From NCBI GenBank assembly GCA_001799195.1, contig MGSU01000104.1, positions 1-12,251 of the forward strand: a stretch of DNA of 12,251 nt. The letters run 5' to 3'. Positions 1-5,936 of this stretch are shown in pieces. Below the pieces are notes generated by a model, which was given only the letters and a program-made list of their open reading frames with translations, made no database searches and was not told the DNA's origin. This DNA comes from Deltaproteobacteria bacterium RIFOXYA12_FULL_61_11. GTDB taxonomy: Bacteria; Bdellovibrionota_F; JAHFAK01; YA12-FULL-61-11. The first letter of the stretch is position 1; the number at the start of each line of letters is the position of its first letter. A program made the translations under genes and the position numbers.

Positions 1-1
1 C

Positions 2-241
2 GAAGCCAAACGCTTGGAAGGTAAGGCCCAAGACGAGGAGGTCCTGGCAGGACCACGGTATTTCTTCGGATCCGTACAGTACTGCCTGTCGCGTACCGAG
101 CAGCTTTTGGCGCTGGTCCGCGACCATAACCGGGAGCTATACACGGTCCGAAAGCTTGCCACTTCCGACGCCGCTGCTTCCTGTCCTGCGCGTGGAGGTC
201 TGCCTCCCCGCAGCCACACCGACGCGTCGCAAAAAGACTGA
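2..241 (+). CDS. C-terminal end of an unrecognised protein (5' end outside window)
   Basis: An open frame enters from the left edge and ends at TGA 239-241, leaving 79 visible residues. The first internal start is a TTG at 14-16 with no ribosome binding site, so the gene most likely begins upstream of the window. The first ~50 residues look like ordinary folded protein, with a helical, leucine/arginine-rich stretch around SRTEQLLALVRDHNRELYTV. The last ~30 residues are low-complexity Ala/Pro/Arg/Ser and probably disordered. I do not recognise a family, and no catalytic motif is visible. It runs in the same direction as the tldD-like genes but is separated from them by 385 bases, so it is probably not co-transcribed. 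It could be a chance open frame in GC-rich DNA. Confidence 0.45.
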   Translation, partial: EAKRLEGKAQDEEVLAGPRYFFGSVQYCLSRTEQLLALVRDHNRELYTVRKLATSDAAASCPARGGLPPRSHTDASQKD

Positions 242-412
242 GCCCCAATCTCGGCCGTCTTTTCAGCGCCGCGCGAGGACGGGAGAGGTGCGCCCACAAG
301 ACAGTAGTTGCAGATCACTGGTTGCCTTTTTTGTTCATTTCCTTGGTCATTTCTAAAAATACCCAACGCTGTCACGGTGCTGATAACACAAAAGGAGGAG
401 CTTCGCTCGATC
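242..412. other. Gene-poor stretch with an orphan Shine-Dalgarno
   Basis: No convincing gene is seen here. A T6 run lies at 327-332, but only a weak 4-bp stem (CAGT 302-305, ACTG 317-320) precedes it. A perfect AAAGGAGG at 391-398 has no ATG, GTG or TTG at usual spacing downstream; the next plausible in-frame codon is ATC at 410. A short arm GAGC/GCTC around TTC follows immediately (398-408). This stretch is visibly more AT-rich than the neighbouring genes. Confidence 0.5.
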
Positions 413-548
413 AAAGTCCAACTTGGTTTCGGTGTTAACTTGGTTTCGGTTTTATTAAAGTCCAACTTGGTCTTGGCTGTCGTCTTGGCTGTCTTGGCTA
501 ACTTGGTCTTGGCTAACTTGGTCTTGGCTTGGTTTCGGTTTTTCTTGG
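413..548. repeat. Degenerate CTTGG repeat array upstream of the tldD-like gene
   Basis: CTTGG occurs 12 times in 127 bases, beginning at 422, 439, 466, 472, 484, 493, 502, 508, 517, 523, 528 and 544. Longer nested repeats are visible. AAAGTCCAACTTGGT occurs at 413-427 and 457-471. AACTTGGTTTCGGT occurs at 420-433 and 437-450. TTGGTTTCGGTTTT occurs at 440-453 and 529-542. TAACTTGGTCTTGGC is an exact 15-base tandem duplication at 499-513 and 514-528. The top strand is T/G-rich. From 466 to 523 the unit spacings are all multiples of three. Replication slippage is the simplest origin. A multi-site protein-binding region or a coding repeat are alternatives. It is not CRISPR: the units are too short and there are no regular spacers. 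Confidence 0.85.
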
Positions 549-565
549 CCTCGGCAAGCCCATCT

Positions 566-583
566 GTTATCTCGAATGATAAC
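566..583. promoter_or_regulatory. Dyad GTTATC-N6-GATAAC, candidate operator
   Basis: GTTATC (566-571) and GATAAC (578-583) are perfect inverted arms around TCGAAT. The dyad lies between the CTTGG array and the tldD-like start codon, 43 bases before the ATG. Its geometry fits a dimeric regulator site in the promoter or 5' leader. A further GATAAC at 382-387 is isolated. No convincing -35/-10 pair could be placed, so this is a weak call. Confidence 0.3.
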
Positions 584-626
584 GATCAGACCCATCAAGC
601 AGCCACGTTGGGAAAAGGATAGCACT

Positions 627-2351
627 ATGGTCAGAATCTGCGTTGCGTTGTTCCTAGGGTGGATCTTTGCTTGCACGGCCACGGCCGCTGAGCGCGAAAG
701 CGACCCTTTGATTGCCATCCTGAACAATGAACTGCAACGTGAAATGCAGCAACTGCGACGGGAAGCCATTCCAGCGTATTATCTCTCCTACAGAGTCAAT
801 GATGTGGCCAAACTGGAAATTCGCTCCTCCTTCGGCGTGCTGGTCAGGTCCGATGACACGCGCAAGAAAACCCTGAGCATCTCGGTGCGGGTGGGCGACT
901 ACAAACTGGATAACACCCACGAAATGCGCGGCGACTATGACTACGATGCATACAGCGACAGCCAGGAAACAGTGGTCGAACTCCCCTTGAACAACGATGC
1001 CCAGGTCCTGCAGGGATTGCTCTGGTGGAAGACCAACGAACTCTACCGACAGGCGGTACGTCTCTACACCAAGATCAAAACCAACGTGGCGATCAAAGTC
1101 GAAGCCGAGGACAAAGCCTCTGATTTCAGCAAGGAAACGATACCCGTCCCCTTGGCGCAGGCCGAGGCGGATGAACCCGACTGGACCACTCTACGCAGGA
1201 GTTGGGAAAAGCGGGTCAAGAATTATAGTCGACCCTTTTTGCAGGGCCATCGGATCTTCGGTGGTGAGGCAACCTTTTCCTTGATCCGGGTCAGGAACAC
1301 CTTCGTTTCGAGCGAGGGAACGCGCCTGGCTTGGAATGAACAGGGCACCCGTCTGTTCTTGAAAGCTTTTTCCAAAGCAGACGATGGCATGGAACTGCCG
1401 AGCTACCGCAGTTACTTCAGCTTTTCGCCCTCGGGTCTGCCTGATGCGACCACGATACTACGGGAGGTGACAAACCTCGTGGCCCTGCTCGAAAAAATGA
1501 GAAACGCTCCACCGGTCGATCCTTTCCTCGGACCAGCAATACTTTCGGGCAGGGCAGCCGGGGTGATCTTTCACGAAATTCTCGGCCACAGACTCGAGGG
1601 GCACCGACAAAAAAGCGAGGAGGAAGGTCAGACCTTTAAAAACATGGTCGGTAAGAGAATCCTACCCCCGGATTTCCACGTGTTCGCAGATCCTCTGCGC
1701 AAACGTTCGACCAACTCCGACCTGGCCGGGTTCTATTTGTTCGACGACGAGGGGATGCCCGGGATATCGGTCCCCCTGGTCGAAGATGGTATTCTGAAGG
1801 GGTTTATGATGTCCCGTTCGCCGATCGAGAATTTTCCCCATTCCAACGGGCATGGTCGCGCCGAAGTCGGTTACAGGCCAGTGGCTCGGCAGTCCAACCT
1901 CATTGTCAGCAGCGCCCATCCGCTCAGCGAGGCCCAACTGCGAGAACGACTACTCCAAGCCTGCAAACAAGCCGGAAAAACCTCCTGCCTACGGTTCGAT
2001 GATATCGCCGGTGGCTTCACCGTGACCGGTCGTTACCTGGCCAATTCGGTCAACCTCATCCCTACCGAGGTTTACCGGGTCTTCACTGACGGCAGGAACG
2101 ACGAATTGGTCCGTGGAGTAGATTTAATCGGAACTCCTCTGACCTCAATCACTTCGATCGAGGCCGCGGGCTCTGACATCGGAATTTTCAATGGTCACTG
2201 TGGCGCAGAATCCGGTGCAGTGCCGGTTGCCGCGGTTGCCCCCTCCATCCTGATCGGGCAGGTCGAGGTGCAGAAAAAATCCAAGTCCCAGGAACGTCCG
2301 CCCCTGCTGCCCCGTCCCGATGAGGTCAACGACGGCAACCCTTTGTTCTAG
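627..2351 (+). CDS. tldD: Exported TldD/PmbA-family zinc metallopeptidase
   Basis: 574 residues. The zinc metallopeptidase site is H316-E317-I-L-G-H321, the HExxxH motif typical of TldD, inside a block beginning FLGPAILSGRAAGVIF. Family hallmarks follow: DDEGMP at 373-378 before a LVEDG segment, and C525 in the C-terminal NGHCG, matching the cysteine that completes the TldD zinc site. In E. coli, TldD works with TldE to trim peptides (microcin B17 leader, CcdA). This protein differs in two ways: it is about 90 residues longer than the usual ~480, and it starts with a Sec-like signal (R3, hydrophobic 4-16, likely cleavage near T-A-A21). It is therefore probably periplasmic. IFAC at 13-16 is only a poor lipobox. 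I chose ATG 627, preceded by AAAGGAT at 614-620, over ATG 576, which lacks a ribosome site and would bury the signal peptide. The next gene begins 18 bases downstream. Confidence 0.88.
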   Translation: MVRICVALFLGWIFACTATAAERESDPLIAILNNELQREMQQLRREAIPAYYLSYRVNDVAKLEIRSSFGVLVRSDDTRKKTLSISVRVGDYKLDNTHEMRGDYDYDAYSDSQETVVELPLNNDAQVLQGLLWWKTNELYRQAVRLYTKIKTNVAIKVEAEDKASDFSKETIPVPLAQAEADEPDWTTLRRSWEKRVKNYSRPFLQGHRIFGGEATFSLIRVRNTFVSSEGTRLAWNEQGTRLFLKAFSKADDGMELPSYRSYFSFSPSGLPDATTILREVTNLVALLEKMRNAPPVDPFLGPAILSGRAAGVIFHEILGHRLEGHRQKSEEEGQTFKNMVGKRILPPDFHVFADPLRKRSTNSDLAGFYLFDDEGMPGISVPLVEDGILKGFMMSRSPIENFPHSNGHGRAEVGYRPVARQSNLIVSSAHPLSEAQLRERLLQACKQAGKTSCLRFDDIAGGFTVTGRYLANSVNLIPTEVYRVFTDGRNDELVRGVDLIGTPLTSITSIEAAGSDIGIFNGHCGAESGAVPVAAVAPSILIGQVEVQKKSKSQERPPLLPRPDEVNDGNPLF

Positions 2352-2369
2352 CTCAACGAGGTATCATTC

Positions 2370-4175
2370 ATGCGAAGTGCTGGCCTACTATTTTCTATTA
2401 CCATTCTCTTGGTCGCCATACCGGGGTGGACCTCGGATCGAGGCACTATGACCAGAGCCCTGGTCGACGAGATACAACGGAACCAAGACCGTCTGGTCTT
2501 GGCCGATCAGCCAAAACCGTGCTTTATCGCCTACAACGTGCGCGATCTCGTTTTCGAGCGCCTTCACGGTATCCGTGGCGAACTGCGGCCGCTGGAACAT
2601 CGCCGTATGCGCCAGTTGTCCGTTCGCCTGATGGTCGGCAACTTCCATCTCAACGACGAACACCTTATTGGTGGTTGGTCGTACCGCGATACCTTGTTCG
2701 AGGGACTGGAAGATCTGCCCATTGAGGCCGACTATCTCGGTCTTCGGCGCGCCTTGTGGTTAGCCACGGATAAGGCTTACAAGATCGCCTTGGAACAATA
2801 CGCTAAAAAGAAAGCGTCTTTACAGAGCCAGCAGGCCGAGGCCAAGCGCTCTGGGCAGGACGATTTTTCCGTCGCCGAACCGGTCCGGGCGGAACTGCCC
2901 CCGATTTCCAGCACCTATGACCGGGGCTACTGGCAGGAAACGGTGCGCTTCATCTCCGCTGTGTTTAAAAACTATCCGAGCATCAACTTGTCTCACGTCG
3001 AGTTCAGCCTTTACCGGGGTGACGAGTACATCGTCAACAGCGAAGGAACTCGCATTGTGCAGCCATTTTCCCTGGCCATGATCGAAGCCACCGCGTTCAG
3101 TCAGACGCAGGACGGTAAGCCGCTCTGGGACCGGATCCAGATCCCCACAAGCAGAGTCGAGGACCTTCCAGATCGGACCGCTCTGACGAAGGCCATCGAA
3201 GAACTGGCTCAGCGGATCGTCGATCTTGGCCGAGCCCCTGATCTGGGGAAAAGCTACTTCGGTCCGGTCCTGATCGCCGACGAAGCGATCGCCGATCTCG
3301 TGGCCCAAAGCCTGTTCGGTTATAAGGACGGTCTTCTGGCCAGTTTTTTTCCGGTTTTCACCAACAAGTGGGAAGCCCAGTACTATCAGAAGGAACAACG
3401 TAATGAACTGGAAGAGCGACTGAATTCGCGAATCCTACCCCGAGGTACTTCGATCAAGGCCCTGCCAGGCTTGGATCGCTACATGGGTCTTCCCGTGCTC
3501 GGATCCTATCGCTACGACGAGGAGGGTGTGCCCGCTCAGGAAGTCACTCTTGTCAACGATGGCATGTTACGGGCCTTTCTCAGCGACCGCTCACACACCT
3601 CTTCCGCACCTGTGTCCAACGGACACTGCCGACCGGTCATCTGCCTCTGCGGTCCGGCAAGGTACGACCTGGGGCCGAGTGTTATTTCCCTATCCAGCAA
3701 CGCGGGTAAGGACTATTCGACTCTGCGGAAGACCCTGCGCCAACTGGGCAGCCAGGAGGGATTGCCGGCTGTTCTCGTGGTCCGTAAGTTCGCCCCCCCG
3801 ATCGAATTGTTGCCGGATGAACTGAACGCCTTTGCCAACGAATCCTCCCAGAATGAGCAACTGAGCGGACAGAGCGTGGTAGCCGTGCTCGTTTCCGTGG
3901 CCGACGGGAAAGAAAGACCGGTGGGGCCACTGACCCTTTCTCTTCCCACCCTGAATATACTCAGGCGCATTGCCGGCATGAGCAAGGAACTGGTGTTGCA
4001 CAATCGATTTCACCTCCTGGGCGATACCCGGTTCGGCATGCCAGCCAGTTTCATTCTGCCGCAGGCCATACTATTCGAGGACATGGTCGCTCGCGACCCG
4101 GCGCACGGTTATCTGCCCCAGCGACCGGTGACGACCAATCCCTACCTGGTCCAGAATTCCGGAAAAAGCCTCTAA
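2370..4175 (+). CDS. Exported TldE/PmbA-like partner with degenerate zinc site
   Basis: 601 residues, a diverged relative of the preceding protein. Shared landmarks include an N-terminal PKPCFIAYNVRD (PAYYLSYRVND upstream), YFGPVLIADEA, DEEGVP at 383-388 with LVNDG, and SNGHC matching SNGHG. Where the upstream protein has HEILGH, this one has AQSLFG (312-317), so both histidines and the glutamate are replaced. The C-terminal zinc-cysteine region is also changed, reading RFGMPASF. It is therefore unlikely to be catalytic and fits the TldE role in a TldD/TldE heterodimer. An N-terminal hydrophobic segment (about residues 5-20) after MRSAG indicates export, matching its partner. The ATG has GAGG at 2358-2361, 8 bases upstream. 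The 18-base gap from the upstream gene supports one operon and co-expression. Three cysteines at 415-424 (NGHC, then CLC) are not expected from the family and might form a disulfide or a separate metal site. Confidence 0.8.
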   Translation: MRSAGLLFSITILLVAIPGWTSDRGTMTRALVDEIQRNQDRLVLADQPKPCFIAYNVRDLVFERLHGIRGELRPLEHRRMRQLSVRLMVGNFHLNDEHLIGGWSYRDTLFEGLEDLPIEADYLGLRRALWLATDKAYKIALEQYAKKKASLQSQQAEAKRSGQDDFSVAEPVRAELPPISSTYDRGYWQETVRFISAVFKNYPSINLSHVEFSLYRGDEYIVNSEGTRIVQPFSLAMIEATAFSQTQDGKPLWDRIQIPTSRVEDLPDRTALTKAIEELAQRIVDLGRAPDLGKSYFGPVLIADEAIADLVAQSLFGYKDGLLASFFPVFTNKWEAQYYQKEQRNELEERLNSRILPRGTSIKALPGLDRYMGLPVLGSYRYDEEGVPAQEVTLVNDGMLRAFLSDRSHTSSAPVSNGHCRPVICLCGPARYDLGPSVISLSSNAGKDYSTLRKTLRQLGSQEGLPAVLVVRKFAPPIELLPDELNAFANESSQNEQLSGQSVVAVLVSVADGKERPVGPLTLSLPTLNILRRIAGMSKELVLHNRFHLLGDTRFGMPASFILPQAILFEDMVARDPAHGYLPQRPVTTNPYLVQNSGKSL

Positions 4176-4200
4176 CCCGCATTCCCCCAAGGGGATTGTC

Positions 4201-4323
4201 ATGGATCGTTATCACCACTACGGACGACCCTTCTTCCGCAGGTCGAAACCACAGCTCAGAGGTGCACCAAGGCCTTCCTCGCGCGGTAACGACTTCCTTG
4301 CGCCGATTACCCCCTTCTGCTAG
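4201..4323 (+). CDS. Possible small Arg/Pro-rich peptide, 40 residues
   Basis: A short open frame, ATG 4201 to TAG 4321-4323, lies alone in the gap between the TldE-like gene and hutH, beginning 25 bases after the stop of the former. AAGGGG (4189-4194) precedes the ATG by 6 bases, a good ribosome-binding arrangement. The product begins MDRYHHYGRPFFRRSK and ends with a single C-terminal cysteine. It has 7 Arg, 1 Lys, 6 Pro and only 2 acidic residues, so it is strongly cationic and probably unfolded. There is no signal peptide or membrane segment. It could be a substrate or precursor for the adjacent peptide-processing pair, a leader peptide for hutH, or a chance frame. Codon evidence is mixed: about 62% GC at third positions, and three of the seven arginines are AGG or AGA. 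I do not recognise a family. Confidence 0.35.
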   Translation: MDRYHHYGRPFFRRSKPQLRGAPRPSSRGNDFLAPITPFC

Positions 4324-4370
4324 GTTGCGGCGCGAGGATGAACCCCACGGACGGGGTGGAGCGAGGAGGT
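4276..4370 (+). promoter_or_regulatory. hutH leader with competing pairings around the Shine-Dalgarno
   Basis: TCCTCGCG (4276-4283) is fully complementary to CGCGAGGA (4331-4338). Its first seven bases are also complementary to GCGAGGA (4361-4367), which is the hutH Shine-Dalgarno region. GCGCCG (4300-4305) can pair with CGGCGC (4328-4333), and ACCCC (4342-4346) with GGGGT (4353-4357). Two mutually exclusive folds, one hiding the ribosome site, are therefore possible on paper. No known riboswitch class is recognised, and GC-rich DNA gives such pairings by chance. Confidence 0.22.
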
Positions 4371-4374
4371 ATTC

Positions 4375-5919
4375 ATGGAACTCATGGTCAGCGGGAGCGG
4401 TCTGACGGTGCATGATGTGGAAATGGTTGCGCGCGGCAGCGTCACTGTGCGCCTCTCGGCCGAGGCCGAAGCGCGGATCTCGAGCTGCAGGGAAATGCTC
4501 GAGCGCAAGTTGCAGCATGGCGAGATCATGTATGGGGTCAACACCGGGATAGGCGAACTCGCCGAGGTGGTGCTCGACGCCCGTCAGCTCGAGGATTTTC
4601 AGAAGTACCTGATCTTCAACCACGCCGCCGGCATCGGCGAACCGTTCCCCGTGGAGATCGTTCGAGCCGCCATGCTCGGCCGTATCAATGTCCATGCCAA
4701 GGGGCATTCCGGCGGACGTCCGGCCATCACCCGGATGCTCTGCGCGATGCTCTCGGCGGAAGTCACCCCGGTGGTCTGCAGCAAGGGCAGTGTGGGCGCC
4801 TGCGGCGACCTGGCGCCGATGAGTCAGATCGCCCTGGCCGTGATGGGAGAGGGCGAGGTCTTCTACAAAGGTCAACGCCTGCCGGCGGGTGAGGGGCTGC
4901 GCCGGGCCGGTTTGCAGCCCGAGGTGTTGCGGCCGCGCGATGGTCTGTGTCTCATCAACGGCAGCAACGTCATCCTGGGTATCGGCTGTCTGGCCATCTG
5001 CGATATCGAGCGGGTGCTGAAAGAGGCTGAGATTGCCGCGGCCATGAGCATCGAAGCCCTGATCGGCAACATGAAACCCTTCGACTTGCGCCTGCACCGC
5101 CTGCGCGGCTTCCCGGGGGCAGTCGTCAGCGCCAGTAACCTGCGACGTTGCTTCGAAGACGGCGACCTGCTTTCCGGCCGGCACAAGGTGCGCGTCCAGG
5201 ACGCGTACAGCATGCGCTCGACACCGCAAGTGATCGGTGCGGCCCGGGACACGTTGCGCCACGCCCGCGAGCAGCTCGAAATCGAACTCAACGGGGTGTG
5301 CGACAACCCGATCTTCCTGCCGGCGGAAGACACGGTGCTCACCGGTGCGAACTTCCAGGGCACGCCGATCAGCCTGCCGCTCGATGTGCTCGGTTCGACC
5401 GTGGCCATGGTCTGTGTGCTCTCCGAACGCCGCCTCAACCGCCTGCTCAATCCGGCGCTCAGCCAGGGGCTTCCCTCCTTCCTGACCAAGGGCGCGGGCA
5501 TGTTCTCGGGGTTGATGCTCAGTCAGTACACCTCGGGCATGCTCACCGTGGAGCAGAAGCTCCTCTCCACCCCGGCTTACATCCAGTCCGTGCCGGCCGC
5601 CGCCGACCAGGAGGATTTCGTCAGCATGGGCATGAACTCGGCCCTCAAGACGAGGCAGATCCTCGAGAATGCCTGCGGCGTGCTGGGTATCGAGCTGCTC
5701 GCCGCGGCCCAAGGGGTCGATTTTCGCGACTACCGCATGGGTCGGGGCACGCGTGCGGCGCATGCCGCGGTGCGAGAGGTCGTCGCCCATCTCGACGAGG
5801 ACCGGCCCCTCTTCCGCGACCACAACGCGATCATGCAGGCCATGGCCCGGCACCAGATCCTCGACGCCGTCGAAAGGGAGTTGGGACCGCTGGCCAGTTA
5901 CCCGCAGGACCTGGGCTGA
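4375..5919 (+). CDS. hutH: MIO-dependent histidine/aromatic amino acid ammonia-lyase, Cys-type cofactor triad
   Basis: 514 residues, full length for the HAL/PAL/TAL family, which removes ammonia from histidine or an aromatic amino acid using a self-made MIO cofactor. Several active-site positions carry the same numbers as in Pseudomonas putida HAL: Y53 (MYGVNTG), H83 (NHAAG), the MIO triad at 142-144 and N195 (INGSN). QDAYSMR gives Y278 and R281, and QED has E413, the HAL-type acid found where PAL and TAL have NQD. The triad is Ala-Cys-Gly (GSVGACGDLAP) instead of Ala-Ser-Gly. INGSN and QEDFVSMG also depart from classical HAL (NGTQ, QEDHVSMG), so the substrate is uncertain. GAGGAGG sits 5 bases before ATG 4375. 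No hutU, hutI or hutG is nearby; the neighbours are the TldD/E-like pair and a possible peptide ORF. GC is visibly higher than in the tld genes (42/60 at 4741-4800 against 31/60 at 781-840). Confidence 0.87.
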   Translation: MELMVSGSGLTVHDVEMVARGSVTVRLSAEAEARISSCREMLERKLQHGEIMYGVNTGIGELAEVVLDARQLEDFQKYLIFNHAAGIGEPFPVEIVRAAMLGRINVHAKGHSGGRPAITRMLCAMLSAEVTPVVCSKGSVGACGDLAPMSQIALAVMGEGEVFYKGQRLPAGEGLRRAGLQPEVLRPRDGLCLINGSNVILGIGCLAICDIERVLKEAEIAAAMSIEALIGNMKPFDLRLHRLRGFPGAVVSASNLRRCFEDGDLLSGRHKVRVQDAYSMRSTPQVIGAARDTLRHAREQLEIELNGVCDNPIFLPAEDTVLTGANFQGTPISLPLDVLGSTVAMVCVLSERRLNRLLNPALSQGLPSFLTKGAGMFSGLMLSQYTSGMLTVEQKLLSTPAYIQSVPAAADQEDFVSMGMNSALKTRQILENACGVLGIELLAAAQGVDFRDYRMGRGTRAAHAAVREVVAHLDEDRPLFRDHNAIMQAMARHQILDAVERELGPLASYPQDLG

Positions 5920-5936
5920 GCGAGCCTCACCAGGTC
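5908..5936. terminator. Inverted repeat across convergent stop codons, candidate bidirectional terminator
   Basis: GACCTGG (5908-5914) and CCAGGTC (5930-5936) form a perfect 7-bp inverted repeat. An alternative inner stem, GGCT 5914-5917 with AGCC 5923-5926, closes a five-base loop. The element contains the hutH stop (5917-5919) and the stop of the converging hydrolase gene (5927-5929). No T-tract follows on either strand, so it would not be a classical intrinsic terminator. Confidence 0.35.

Noticed and set aside
302-332. Intrinsic terminator with T6 run
   Set aside because: The only stem is 4 bp with an 11-base loop and does not abut the T-run.
413-548. CRISPR array
   Set aside because: Units are 5-15 bases, irregularly spaced, overlapping, and lack unique spacers; no cas genes.
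576-629. Earlier ATG at 576 for the tldD-like gene
   Set aside because: No ribosome site precedes it and it would put 17 polar residues before the signal peptide; ATG 627 has AAAGGAT at good spacing.
3612-3650. Frameshift or pseudogene in the TldE-like gene, suggested by its odd cysteine-rich stretch
   Set aside because: The frame stays open and family landmarks continue on both sides; loss of zinc ligands fits a TldE-type partner better than decay.
4338-4415. 25-codon frame overlapping the hutH start out of frame
   Set aside because: Overlaps hutH by about 40 bases, no independent ribosome site at good spacing, and not rich enough in histidine or aromatic codons to act as an attenuator leader.
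4051-5853. 600-codon minus-strand open frame covering hutH
   Set aside because: It is antisense to a clear MIO lyase, its product is low-complexity His/Asp/Gly-rich with no family motif, and long antisense frames are expected in high-GC genes.
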